A stretch of 45,036 nucleotides of DNA from Phycisphaerales bacterium UBA7800 (GCA_002480565.1 DLCK01000046.1:1-45036), one strand, 5' to 3'. Numbered from the stretch's first letter, positions 24,679-33,834 are shown. Notes: generated by a model from the sequence alone, not told the origin. Translations and numbers: made by a program.

Positions 24679-25470
24679 ATGACCACAGCGACCATTCTCC
24701 CATCTCAAACCTTGCTTGCCAATGACATGGGATCAAGTACTAACCCGCAGCAAACGCCTCACAATGCGCTGTCAAAACTTTACCTAACCGGACTGGTCAT
24801 CGCATCAGCCTTGTTGATCAACGCATTGATTATCTGGATGCTCTGCAGCCTCAACGGGATGAAAATGCCTGCCATGCAGCAGCAACAGCAACCCATCACC
24901 GTCATGCTCAACCAGCACAATCCGCCTCGCCCTCAAGAACAACAACAAGAGCCACAGCCAGAAGTCAAACCTCAGATTCTAACTGTGAATCTGCAAATGC
25001 CCGACCCCACACCACCGACACCGCAATTGCAGACACTTGATTTGAATCTGGCAATGCCCAACATGTCGCCTGTGATGGTCTCAGTGATGACGCCACCAAC
25101 ACCCGCAGTTGTAAAGCCAGTGACACGTGTTACGCCCAAACCTAAACCGGCACCCACGCCGGCGACACCGCAAACCATGAACAGTGACCAGGTTGATACT
25201 CCGCCACGTGAGTTGGCCAGCAATCCCACGCCTGTGTATCCAGATCGCGAAAAACAACGCGGACGCACAGGTGAAGTCACCGTCAAACTATTGATCAATG
25301 AGCTTGGACGCGTTGAAGACGTACAACTCGTTAGCAACACAGGCTCCCAGCGATTCGTTCAATCCGTCATGCAGGTGATCCGCCAATTTCGATTCACGCC
25401 TGCCAAGCATCACGGCCAACAGGTAAAGGTCTGGGGCATCAAGACCATTCGTTTTGAGATTGGAGAATGA
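24679..25470 (+). CDS. tonB: TonB energy transducer
   Basis: Protein of 263 aa with the full TonB plan. A cytoplasmic N-terminal tail is longer than usual (about 33 residues) and is followed by a helix near 34-55 (TGLVIASALLINALIIWML), a Pro/Gln/Thr-rich spacer (about 75-180) that spans the periplasm, and a TonB C-terminal domain (YPDREKQRGRTGEVTVKLLI, FTPAKHHGQQVKVWGIKTIRFEI). It contacts the TonB box of the receptor. ATG 24679 is chosen over GTG 24670 because AAAGGG precedes it with proper spacing. Confidence 0.94.
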   Translation: MTTATILPSQTLLANDMGSSTNPQQTPHNALSKLYLTGLVIASALLINALIIWMLCSLNGMKMPAMQQQQQPITVMLNQHNPPRPQEQQQEPQPEVKPQILTVNLQMPDPTPPTPQLQTLDLNLAMPNMSPVMVSVMTPPTPAVVKPVTRVTPKPKPAPTPATPQTMNSDQVDTPPRELASNPTPVYPDREKQRGRTGEVTVKLLINELGRVEDVQLVSNTGSQRFVQSVMQVIRQFRFTPAKHHGQQVKVWGIKTIRFEIGE

Positions 25471-25473
25471 GCC

Positions 25474-26637
25474 ATGCGCCTTTGCCTATTGTCATGCTTT
25501 ATCTTGATACTCTCCACACCCAACGCGGTGTTGGCGTTAACTTCGACTGAAGCTGCCCAACTGAATCAAGCTCAACAAGCGATCAATAACCAGCAGGCTG
25601 CATCTGCTATTGGTCCATTAACACAACTGATTCAAAATCACCCAGACCTTGCCCAGGCCCATCGACTTCTGGGCCATGCCTATGCGTTGACCGGGCAATC
25701 TGACTTGGCACGGAAACACCTGGTGATTGCCATCACGCATGGCCAGATGACATCCGACAGTCTTGCACGGCTGTATCAGTTGGATCAAGCACAGAACAAT
25801 CACCTTGCCAACCTTGTGCAATTGCTGCTGCTGACCACGCTTGAGCCGGACAATACACAGTATCCCATGTTGCTGGCACAGACCTATGAATCACTCTCTG
25901 ATACACAGGCCGCCCAAGTCATTTACCAAGACCAATTGCAGAAACAACCAGCCAACCCACATCTGATGCTCAAGCTTGGACACTTGGCTTCCCAAAGCAG
26001 TGCATACGACAAAGCAATCATCTATCTGCAAACCGCCGACAGCCTTGGGCAGACAACACAAAGCGTCAAACAAACACTCAGCTGGCTGTATGAACAAATC
26101 AAGCTACCGGCGCAGGCATTGCAGTGGCATATGCAGGCTTGGCCCATCCTTAAAGATGCACCTGCTGAGCAACAACTCCAACGTGTTCGATTACTTTGGC
26201 AAATTGATGACCTGTCATCTGCCCAACAAGTTGCTGAGGACATGATTGAGCAAAACAAACACGCAGATCAGGCATTGATGCTCCTGGCAAAAATAGCAAT
26301 CCAATCCGAGCAACCCAAACTGGCTCAATCCTGCTTCGAACAACTCGCAGCAATGGGGAAAGCTCCTGCCAATATCACAGCATACCTTGGCAGTATCGCA
26401 TTCAATGACGCGAACTATGTTCAAGCAGCACACTACCTGACCATCTCTGACAAGCAACAACCACTCACCCAAGACCAACTACACAGCCTGATTATCAGCC
26501 ATCTTAAAAGCAATAATCCGATGCAAGCTCGCATCGCAATTCAATCCTACATCATTCGTTTTGAACTTGATGACAACGTCCACCAATCCATCAAATTGTG
26601 GACACGACAAAATGATCACCAAGGTACAACTTTTTAA
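25474..26637 (+). CDS. Exported tetratricopeptide-repeat protein of the TonB operon
   Basis: Protein of 387 aa with a signal peptide (1-22, ending VLALTS) and a series of TPR units (for example LAQAHRLLGHAYALTGQSDLARKHL and NPHLMLKLGHLASQSSAYDKAIIYL). A TPR protein closes the Vibrio TonB2 cluster in the same place. It is probably periplasmic and may scaffold the complex; the role is inference. GGAG lies about 9 nt before the ATG, 3 bp after tonB. No terminator hairpin is visible after it. Confidence 0.88.
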   Translation: MRLCLLSCFILILSTPNAVLALTSTEAAQLNQAQQAINNQQAASAIGPLTQLIQNHPDLAQAHRLLGHAYALTGQSDLARKHLVIAITHGQMTSDSLARLYQLDQAQNNHLANLVQLLLLTTLEPDNTQYPMLLAQTYESLSDTQAAQVIYQDQLQKQPANPHLMLKLGHLASQSSAYDKAIIYLQTADSLGQTTQSVKQTLSWLYEQIKLPAQALQWHMQAWPILKDAPAEQQLQRVRLLWQIDDLSSAQQVAEDMIEQNKHADQALMLLAKIAIQSEQPKLAQSCFEQLAAMGKAPANITAYLGSIAFNDANYVQAAHYLTISDKQQPLTQDQLHSLIISHLKSNNPMQARIAIQSYIIRFELDDNVHQSIKLWTRQNDHQGTTF

Positions 26638-27124
26638 TGCGTTTATTTAAATCCAAAGCGTGAACCAGTGACATGCTCAACCTGCTTGCAGTTTGCAGCC
26701 AAGCACCAGATAAGCACCCTGTTTGAAAGATAAAATCAAGAGATTATTCATGGTGACTTTTGGACACAGACACCATTTTGACACCTGATTGAACGATGTC
26801 ATTGCTTCCAACACAGGACTCCAGAACAGCATCGACAGCATAGCCATATTCTTCACTCTCAATTCAATCATCACAATGCGAACCAAACAGTGCACACCTG
26901 ACATGAATCCATCAAGGCGCGACGATATTCCACTGTTTTAAAGGGATTTATTGCCATATCAACCATAACAAGGCTATCCATCTCTCAAACCACAAGTAAA
27001 TCGTCACAGGCTAGTAGCACTCCGTCTTGACAATTGAAAAGCGTCGTCATTTTCGCCCTGCGTTAGGGCATCTGACCTCATAGATTTAAACACGAAGACC
27101 ACTTTTTTCGGCTTAACAAATGCA
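26638..27124. other. Long intergenic region without a supported gene
   Basis: This 487-bp stretch lies between the TPR gene and the nitronate-monooxygenase-like gene. It holds an isolated TTGACA (27028-27033) without a good -10 box, and a perfect GCCCT/AGGGC hairpin (27055-27069) without a T-run. A 75-codon minus-strand frame (26677-26904) has only a weak ribosome site and no recognisable features. I see nothing else. Confidence 0.5.
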
Positions 27125-28663
27125 ATGAATAAAAGCAACCCCACAAAATCAGAAGGTGCGAAACCGTGTGTGACACGTTATTATGTCCCAATGAGTGAAA
27201 GACCAAAACCTGTGATTATCCAAGGTGGCATGGGGGCTGCCGTTTCGGACTGGCGGCTTGCTAAAACAGTTTCCCTAGCTGGGCAACTGGGCGTGGTTTC
27301 AGGAACCGCATTGGATGTGATCCTTACGCGCCGACTGCAAATGGGGGATCCGGGTGGTCATATTCGACGGGCATTGGCAGCATTTCCATTACCGGAAATC
27401 AGCCAGCCTGTGTTGGATCACTACTTCGTCGAAGGTGGCAAACCTTCGGATACACCTTTTAAAAGTAAGCCGATGCTCGCCCAGAAATTGTCCCGCCGAA
27501 TGCAGGACTTATTGGTGCTGGGTAACTTCGTGGAAGTCTATCTTGCCAAGGAAGGTCACGATGGCGTTGTCGGGATCAACCTGCTTGAGAAAATTCAATC
27601 TCCAACGCTGCCGTCACTTTATGGCGCAATGCTTGCAGACGTTGACTACGTCCTGATGGGCGCTGGGATCCCTCGTGCGATTCCGGGCATCCTTGATCAA
27701 CTCGCCAAGCACGAACCCGTCTCAATGAAATTGGACGTGCATGGAGCAACGCCCGACGACGTGTTTGAAATGACGTTTGATCCTGGTTTCTACGAATTAA
27801 AATCCACGTCCAACCTCAAACGACCTGACTTTCTTGCAATCGTTTCATTTGCCACACTCGCCAACGTACTTGCCAAAAAAGCCAGTGGCAAGGTTAACGG
27901 TTTTGTTGTCGAAGGCCCCACAGCTGGCGGGCACAACGCCCCACCACGTGGCAAGCTCCAACTCACCGCTGACGGACAGCCCATCTACAGCGAACGTGAT
28001 GTCCCTGATCTTGAAGCAATCAAAAAACTGGGACTCCCGTTCTGGCTCGCAGGTGGCTATGCTCACCCATCACGCATCGTCGAAGCTCTTGCCTTCGGCG
28101 CAGCAGGTGTCCAAATCGGAACCACCTTTGCATTCTGTGATGAGTCCGGTCTCGATGCACAAATCAAAGCACAGACCGTCGAAATGATCCGCCAAGGTGA
28201 TGCCACTGTATTTACCGATCCCAAGGCATCCCCTACAGGCTTCCCATTTAAGGTCGTCCAACTACCCGAATCATTATCCAATGCCGATGAATTTGAAAAT
28301 CGTCAAAGGATTTGCGACTTGGGCTATCTGCGTCATGGATATAAAAAAGATGATGGCAGTCTAGGTTGGCGATGCCCAGCTGAACCAGAAAAAGATTATG
28401 TCGCCAAAGGTGGCTGTCATGAAGAAACACAAGGTCGTAAATGTGTCTGTAATGCTCTGATGGCTAACATCACACTTGGACAAACACAAAGCAGTGGCGA
28501 AAACGAAAAACCGCTGGTCACCGCAGGTGATGACTTCTCAACGATCAAACACATTCTGGACCAAGGCAAAGTTTCCTACAATGTCGATGATGTATTGACA
28601 TATCTACTTAGCGAAATGAGCCCGAAGCATCACCTGGTAAAAAAAACTGTGACACCCTGCTGA
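27125..28663 (+). CDS. Nitronate monooxygenase-family flavoprotein with Cys-rich C terminus
   Basis: Flavin-dependent TIM-barrel protein of 512 aa in the nitronate monooxygenase/2-nitropropane dioxygenase superfamily. Motifs are IIQGGMGAAVSDW (32-44), GPTAGGHNAPPRG (264-276, with the conserved His), LAGGYAHP and GAAGVQIGT (phosphate-binding part). The barrel is longer than the usual 320-360 aa, with an insertion near residues 85-135 and a C-terminal extension that holds five Cys residues (RICDLG, WRCPAE, GGCHEE and KCVC). The extension could bind a metal. Neither ATG 27125 nor ATG 27191 has a ribosome site; the second begins closer to the family's N terminus. Its substrate is unknown, and the family name need not reflect its reaction. 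Confidence 0.85.
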   Translation: MNKSNPTKSEGAKPCVTRYYVPMSERPKPVIIQGGMGAAVSDWRLAKTVSLAGQLGVVSGTALDVILTRRLQMGDPGGHIRRALAAFPLPEISQPVLDHYFVEGGKPSDTPFKSKPMLAQKLSRRMQDLLVLGNFVEVYLAKEGHDGVVGINLLEKIQSPTLPSLYGAMLADVDYVLMGAGIPRAIPGILDQLAKHEPVSMKLDVHGATPDDVFEMTFDPGFYELKSTSNLKRPDFLAIVSFATLANVLAKKASGKVNGFVVEGPTAGGHNAPPRGKLQLTADGQPIYSERDVPDLEAIKKLGLPFWLAGGYAHPSRIVEALAFGAAGVQIGTTFAFCDESGLDAQIKAQTVEMIRQGDATVFTDPKASPTGFPFKVVQLPESLSNADEFENRQRICDLGYLRHGYKKDDGSLGWRCPAEPEKDYVAKGGCHEETQGRKCVCNALMANITLGQTQSSGENEKPLVTAGDDFSTIKHILDQGKVSYNVDDVLTYLLSEMSPKHHLVKKTVTPC

Positions 28664-28769
28664 ACAACACATCAATTAACAAATCATGTTCAACAGGCAC
28701 TCAGCTGCCACTTGGTTGTCTTATGTGGCGGTTTCAAACCATGTGATTTTTATGGACAGTCATATAAAA

Positions 28770-29642
28770 CTACAGGCTGTTCTGCTCTCGATACTGACGA
28801 GGACTCATCCCAACCACGTTCTTAAAGACACGGCTAAAGTGAAATGGACTGGCAAATGCCAATGAATGAGCGATCTGGCTGACTGATTGATTCGTGTAGA
28901 CCAATCGTTGCCTGGCATGACTCAGGCGCACGTGAAGTACATAACGTATCGGTGACATACCCGTTGCATTCTGAAACACCACATGCAAGCGGGATGATGA
29001 AAGATGAGCCCAACGGCAAAGGTCATCAATACTGATCGGTCGATCCAGATGCTGGGATATTTCTTTAAACACGGATACCAATTCTGTCGACTGGTGTAAC
29101 CGCTTGATTCGATCCTCGCCAAGCTGCCCAAGACGCATTAAGTGCAACGCCATTTCCACAGCACATTGCTGACAGACCAGCAAGTTTTCAAAACGAACTC
29201 TATCTGATGAGTTACTTGCCACAGACTCAAGACTATCGAGCATATGACTTACAGGCTCACTTTTCTTTCGTGATAATTTCCCGGGTAGATCATAAAGGCC
29301 CAGCAGATTGATGGACCCGTAAAGGGTAATGTGCAGATGCGCCCATCTTGCCTCCATGATACCGTAACGATCCAGATGATGCACAATCCGTAAAGGTGTA
29401 TTGGATGGCGCGACAAATGTTTCACCGGGGCGAATGTTCCATGTCTGCTCACTGTGTGTGATTTCATACCGACCCCGAAGACACGTCGCCACGATAGTGG
29501 CATCCACTGTTTTTTCATGGACAAGTTTCTGCGTGGAAATCAACTTCCCAGTGAATATTGTCTGCACAGTCATTGAGCGTATCAAATCAACTATTTGGTG
29601 CAATTGTGGATTTTCAGGCATGTAAACAACATACGCAGACAT
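28770..29642 (-). CDS. AraC-family regulator with cupin-like sensor domain
   Basis: Regulator of 290 aa. Residues about 30-150 look like the AraC-type cupin ligand domain (EITHSEQTWNIRPGETFVAPS), and residues about 185-290 are the double helix-turn-helix ending SQIAHSLAFASPFHFSRVFKNVVGMSPRQYREQ. It is divergent from an MDR dehydrogenase and a tandem ThuA protein, which it probably activates in response to a sugar. Start ATG 29642 lacks a clear ribosome site; ATG 29621 is an alternative. GGACA/GTCAT-type repeats lie on both sides of the gene. Confidence 0.92.
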   Translation of the reverse strand: MSAYVVYMPENPQLHQIVDLIRSMTVQTIFTGKLISTQKLVHEKTVDATIVATCLRGRYEITHSEQTWNIRPGETFVAPSNTPLRIVHHLDRYGIMEARWAHLHITLYGSINLLGLYDLPGKLSRKKSEPVSHMLDSLESVASNSSDRVRFENLLVCQQCAVEMALHLMRLGQLGEDRIKRLHQSTELVSVFKEISQHLDRPISIDDLCRWAHLSSSRLHVVFQNATGMSPIRYVLHVRLSHARQRLVYTNQSVSQIAHSLAFASPFHFSRVFKNVVGMSPRQYREQNSL

Positions 29643-29649
29643 TCATGTA

Positions 29650-29708
29650 TTGTCCATAGACAGTCATAATTCCTGAACATAAATCATTAGCAATATTTCA
29701 GTGGACAA
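29650..29708. promoter_or_regulatory. Candidate AraC-type binding sites in the divergent control region
   Basis: TTGTCCA (29650-29656) and TGGACAA (29702-29708) are a perfect inverted pair 45 bp apart in the gap between the AraC gene and the dehydrogenase gene. GACAGTCATA (29659-29668) next to the first is repeated exactly at 28755-28764, just after the AraC stop codon. Confidence 0.35.
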
Positions 29709-29745
29709 TTAGTCATTTTATCAGAACCAGCAGGAGACCTAGCAA

Positions 29746-30702
29746 ATGGAAATTCAAGACCTGATATTGACAGCACATGGACTTGTCGAAATTCAAAGAA
29801 CGTCTGTGGATAGTCAACCTCTTGCCCCACATGAAATCGCAGGTCCAACTATTGCAAGCATGATCAGTCCGGGCACGGAAATCCAAGGCTGTCTACTGGG
29901 TGAAAACTTCCCAAGAAAGTCAGGCTATGCATGCGTCATCCGTGTTGAACAAGTTGGTGATCAGGTCGAAAAAGTCAAGCCAGGTGACATGGTATTCTGC
30001 ATGAAGTCTCATGGCAGCTACCACCGTTGTCTTGATACGGAATGTGCTGTACTTCCCAAAAATCTTGATCCGCAGGTAGCCTGTTGTGCCCGATTCATGG
30101 GAGTAAGTATGAGTACAATCACCACGACATCCATACGTCCCCCGTCAAACGTTCTGCTCATGGGATTAGGATTGGTTGGCAACATGGCAAGTCGCCTCTT
30201 TGACTGCTGTGGTTATAAAGTTCACGCCGTTGACCTGGTCGCATCCAGACGCCAACAGCTTGCGGATAATAGTCAGTGTCTGTTGTTTGATCATACACCA
30301 GACGTCCAGAACATGGATTTGGTTATCGATTGTACGGGTCATGAACAAGCAGTCCTCGATGCCAGCAAGACATTACGTAAGGGTGGTGAACTGGTACTCA
30401 TTGGCGTACCCTGGCGGAAACGAGCTGACATTCAGGCGTTTGAGCTTCTTCACACAGTGTTTCATCGCTACATACATCTGCGAAGTGGCTGGGAATGGGA
30501 ATTACCAAGACAGCGTGGCGAAATGGATCGTGCCAGTATCTGGAGCAATCTGGAAGGTGCCTTAAGGTGGCTCGATGAAAAACGGATCAACGTCGAGGGA
30601 ATTTACGATGTATGCTCACCAGTGCAATGCCAGCAAGCCTATGACCGTTTACGGCAACAAGGTGACGGGCCACTGACTACAGTATTTGATTGGACACGAT
30701 AA
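29746..30702 (+). CDS. Medium-chain dehydrogenase (zinc-type alcohol dehydrogenase-like), short
   Basis: MDR-superfamily oxidoreductase of 318 aa. It has an N-terminal GroES-like part (ISPGTEIQGCLLGENFPRKSGYACVIRV) and a Rossmann part with GLGLVGNMASRLF (NAD(P) site), VIDCTGHEQAV and LRKGGELVLIGVPW. The usual catalytic zinc ligands of the Cys-His-Glu type are not evident, so it may be a zinc-free sugar or alcohol oxidoreductase. AGGAG lies about 9 nt upstream. It is co-transcribed with the ThuA gene 10 bp downstream and divergent from the AraC regulator. The substrate is unknown; context suggests a sugar derivative. Confidence 0.88.
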   Translation: MEIQDLILTAHGLVEIQRTSVDSQPLAPHEIAGPTIASMISPGTEIQGCLLGENFPRKSGYACVIRVEQVGDQVEKVKPGDMVFCMKSHGSYHRCLDTECAVLPKNLDPQVACCARFMGVSMSTITTTSIRPPSNVLLMGLGLVGNMASRLFDCCGYKVHAVDLVASRRQQLADNSQCLLFDHTPDVQNMDLVIDCTGHEQAVLDASKTLRKGGELVLIGVPWRKRADIQAFELLHTVFHRYIHLRSGWEWELPRQRGEMDRASIWSNLEGALRWLDEKRINVEGIYDVCSPVQCQQAYDRLRQQGDGPLTTVFDWTR

Positions 30703-30712
30703 GGGATAAGTC

Positions 30713-32299
30713 ATGAAATTATTAGGTGCAGCGGATCAATCTATAAGACAACGCCACATTGTCATCATCGCAGGCAAGAAAAGTCACGGGCCCGACGACA
30801 ACGGCATTCACGACTATCCTGCTCAGGCGAGACTGCTGAATGATGCCTTGTTACGCAGTGCAGTAGGTGAACAATTGACGATCACACGACTCGAAGACGA
30901 TGCGTGGTTCGAGCAAGCGATCGAGAATGCGGACTGTCTGGTGGTTGTCAGCGATGGACGCGATGGCGACCTGCCTTATGCCGATGCTTCTCACCTTGGC
31001 AACCCGCAACGTATCGCTCAGGTTCAGGCAGCCGTTGACCGCGGCATGGGTGTTGTTCCGATTCATTTTGCTACGTTTGCCTCAGAGTCTCAAATGCCCA
31101 CGGCACTGGCATGGCAGGGCGCAATCTTTCACTGGGAACAGCAAGGCAAGCGAAACTGGAGTTCACGCATCACATGGGCAACCGGACTCTTTGACAAGAT
31201 GGAGAAAGATCACCCTATTCTTCGTGGCGTGACATCATCTCCCATCCATGAAGAGTTCTATCATCAACTGACTTTCCACCCTGATGCAACGCAACTGCTA
31301 AAAGTCCGGGCACTTCCAAATGATAAAAATAACGAGCAGGATCAAGTGGTGGCATGGTGCATGCAACGTCCAAACCTTGGCCGCAGCTTCGGCAGCACCA
31401 TGGGACATAGCCTGGATATTTTCCAACATGACGGTCTACGAACATTAACTCTAAACGGCATAGCCTGGTCAGCGGGTCTTGAAATTCCACAGTCAGGATT
31501 GCAAGTGGAATTTGCCCAACGCGAAGACGTCAACCATCGACTGGGCATTGGCGATCAACCCCAACCCATCCGCGTCGCAATTCTGGCTGGCAACAACGCG
31601 CACCGTTGGCATAACTGGCCAGAGACTACCGCCGCCCTGCTGCGCACTTTCGGTGATGATCCGCGAATCACCACGCGCGTTTACACAGATCCAAACGATC
31701 TTATCACAGGCCTACCTGACCGTGATGTGTTGGTTCTAAACTGGTGCAACTGGCATGATCCGGTCGGACTTTCAGCCCAAACCAAACAAGCTTTGGAACA
31801 GTTCACCCAACGGGGTGGTGGCGTGTTTGTCCATCACTTTGCAAACGGTGCCTGTCATGCGAGCTTGCCACAAACCGAAGGGCAATCTGACTGGCCGTGG
31901 TATCGCACACTGGTCCGCCGCGTGTGGGAACATCGGGACATCGCGCCAGGTCGCAGCAGTCACGATCACTTTGGCAGCTTCGAAGTCCGGCCAGTTGGTC
32001 GTCATCCTCTGTCAGCTGGATTACCTGCCTTTACCGTGGAAGATGAACTGTACTGGCGTCAACACGGGACCGAACCAATCGAGCCTTTGCTCGTCGCAAA
32101 GTCGAATATCACAGGAACTGACGAACCTTTGGCATGGGCTTATGAAGTCAATAAATCACGTGTGGTTCAATCGCTGCTTGGACACAGTGCTTTAACTTAT
32201 CAAGCAGGTCCATCACGTGCATTTGTCCGGCGGATTATTGCGTGGTGCGCAAGACGTGCGATTCATTGTTCACCGGATGATGTTGTCTCGCTTGTTTGA
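30713..32299 (+). CDS. Tandem ThuA-domain protein
   Basis: Protein of 528 aa with two ThuA (trehalose-utilisation type, glutamine-amidotransferase-like fold) domains. Domain 1 is about residues 14-255 (IVIIAGKKSHGPDDNGIHDYP, EEFYHQLTFHPDATQLLKVRA, LGRSFGSTMGHS). Domain 2 is about 283-520 (RVAILAGNNAHRWHNWPETT, GGGVFVHHFANGACH, VEDELYWRQ, VVQSLLGHSALTYQ). Single-domain ThuA proteins of about 220-300 aa are the norm; some ThuA-like proteins act in sugar oxidation and epimerisation. The ribosome site AAGGGA is clear. The 3' end overlaps the end of the GH20-like gene on the other strand by 37 bp. Confidence 0.9.
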   Translation: MKLLGAADQSIRQRHIVIIAGKKSHGPDDNGIHDYPAQARLLNDALLRSAVGEQLTITRLEDDAWFEQAIENADCLVVVSDGRDGDLPYADASHLGNPQRIAQVQAAVDRGMGVVPIHFATFASESQMPTALAWQGAIFHWEQQGKRNWSSRITWATGLFDKMEKDHPILRGVTSSPIHEEFYHQLTFHPDATQLLKVRALPNDKNNEQDQVVAWCMQRPNLGRSFGSTMGHSLDIFQHDGLRTLTLNGIAWSAGLEIPQSGLQVEFAQREDVNHRLGIGDQPQPIRVAILAGNNAHRWHNWPETTAALLRTFGDDPRITTRVYTDPNDLITGLPDRDVLVLNWCNWHDPVGLSAQTKQALEQFTQRGGGVFVHHFANGACHASLPQTEGQSDWPWYRTLVRRVWEHRDIAPGRSSHDHFGSFEVRPVGRHPLSAGLPAFTVEDELYWRQHGTEPIEPLLVAKSNITGTDEPLAWAYEVNKSRVVQSLLGHSALTYQAGPSRAFVRRIIAWCARRAIHCSPDDVVSLV

Positions 32300-33834
32300 A
32301 TTGGGGCTGTCATGAGTGACTGCTGACTCACAAGATCGTGGACTTCATGTGCAGTAGATTGACTTGCATACTGCCATGCAGGAAATGTATTGGCATGGGC
32401 AACAGTTGAGGCAACGGGTTGGCCGTGTTGCTTACCGCCTACATATCGCCCATTCCAAACCAATGGACCGCCAACTGCATCCAATACCTTGTTTGATGTG
32501 TCGTCAGAAAGTGATTGCCACCAGAGCATCTTGGGCATCACGTGCAGGTCGAACAATTCCTCGTCCTGTTCATGACAAAACAAACTCCTTGCACATGGAT
32601 TCCATGCGTAATACGCGCCATTAAACAGCGTATAGAGATGACGCGACCAATGATTCCATCCCCAAAGTGCGATCGTCACGCCTTGGAGATTTTGAACATG
32701 CGTTGCACGGGTCGTAAAGTCTCGCGTCGCACGATACGCCCCACGCACTTGAGACTGGCTCTGCCCCAGACACATCATCCACGATGCATTGCTTTGTGAA
32801 TAGGTCTTGATGGTGTGATGGATTTGGTCCTCGTTTTTATGCCAGTATTGCCAGGGTTCAAGTATGACGCGATCACGCATTGCAGCAGGAATCTGCCGTC
32901 CTGCATGATCCGCCCATATGCGTAGTTCAATAGCCTTACCCAATCGGTCTTCAAAATTACATCGCATATGATGCAATGCCAACAGTAAATCTTCAGGGGA
33001 ATAGGCCGCTCCCATTTGCGGATCCGGGTACCAGTTGGCTTCATCAAAACCAAGGTGCAATACTGCGTGATCATCCAGTGCTTCCAAAACCTGTTTTGAC
33101 AGTTCCCCAATCAGCTGCACGGATTGATCCCCTGTTCGAAATGAGTGACCACCATACATCCCAATACCACCATTTAAGTCCGGGCGATGGTAGACCAGCG
33201 AACCCACATGCCCCCAACTCTCTAGCTCAGGTACCAGTCGAACATGATGCTCATTAGCATAATCGGCCAACTCCTTCAGCGCGCCCACCGGCATCGCAAA
33301 CGGATTCTCTGCCCCAAACGGCAAGCCTTCAAATGTAAAATTGCACAATTCATCGTCGTACAACCGCAGATGCATTTCGTTGTACCGCAGTCTGGCAAGC
33401 ACACGCACCAACAACTTGAGCATTGGCAGAGTACTCACCGTTCGCCCCAGATCAATCAACGCCCCCCGTCTTGCATAGGCAGGCTTATCACTGATTCGCA
33501 ATGACGGCCAAACCGATTCACCAGCATGCAACGACAGATATTGGAGCAACGTCAATTGCCCATAAAACAAGGCTGTTTTGTCACACCCAATGAGTGTTGC
33601 GCCTTGCTGATCAATTGACAGTTGATATGACTGAGACTCAAGTGATGCGTCCTGCTTAAAGTTGATTTTCCAACCGTATTGATTTTGAACCATTGACAAC
33701 CGAGCCCAATCTTCACTGAGCATCGGATCGAATTCCAAACCAACCAATAGGCTTAACGGTCGTGGAAATGTCTGACCATGTGCCACAACAGCAGGTTGAG
33801 GCCACCACCAATTATCCAGTTCAGGCACACTCAT
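32263..33834 (-). CDS. GH20-like glycoside hydrolase (beta-hexosaminidase type)
   Basis: Enzyme of 523 aa. The N-terminal part (to about residue 115) resembles the GH20b beta-sheet domain (YQLSIDQQGATLIGCDKTALFYGQLTLLQ). The barrel starts at ARRGALIDLGRTVSTLPMLKLLVRVLARLRYNEMHLRLYDD and has the paired acid motif LHLGFDEANW (Asp264-Glu265). Trp-rich loops (WGWNHW) fit a sugar pocket. By family it would remove N-acetylhexosamine or a related residue. There is no signal peptide, so it is cytoplasmic. ATG 33834 is chosen because AGGA lies 8 nt upstream; ATG 33843 is also in frame. It overlaps the symporter gene by 14 bp and is the last gene of the operon. Confidence 0.88.
   Translation of the reverse strand: MSVPELDNWWWPQPAVVAHGQTFPRPLSLLVGLEFDPMLSEDWARLSMVQNQYGWKINFKQDASLESQSYQLSIDQQGATLIGCDKTALFYGQLTLLQYLSLHAGESVWPSLRISDKPAYARRGALIDLGRTVSTLPMLKLLVRVLARLRYNEMHLRLYDDELCNFTFEGLPFGAENPFAMPVGALKELADYANEHHVRLVPELESWGHVGSLVYHRPDLNGGIGMYGGHSFRTGDQSVQLIGELSKQVLEALDDHAVLHLGFDEANWYPDPQMGAAYSPEDLLLALHHMRCNFEDRLGKAIELRIWADHAGRQIPAAMRDRVILEPWQYWHKNEDQIHHTIKTYSQSNASWMMCLGQSQSQVRGAYRATRDFTTRATHVQNLQGVTIALWGWNHWSRHLYTLFNGAYYAWNPCARSLFCHEQDEELFDLHVMPKMLWWQSLSDDTSNKVLDAVGGPLVWNGRYVGGKQHGQPVASTVAHANTFPAWQYASQSTAHEVHDLVSQQSLMTAPIQTSETTSSGEQ

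Noticed and set aside
26677..26904. Small 75-codon minus-strand gene in the 487-bp gap
   Set aside because: Only a weak TGGA before the ATG, no family features and odd composition; kept as part of the intergenic description.
27055..27069. GCCCT/AGGGC hairpin as a terminator of the TonB operon
   Set aside because: No T-run on either strand and it lies over 400 bp past the last gene.
28656..28697. CCTGCTGAACA/TGTTCAACAGG as a terminator after the nitronate-monooxygenase-like gene
   Set aside because: The arms match except for one position, but the loop is 20 nt, there is no T-tract, and the left arm covers the stop codon.
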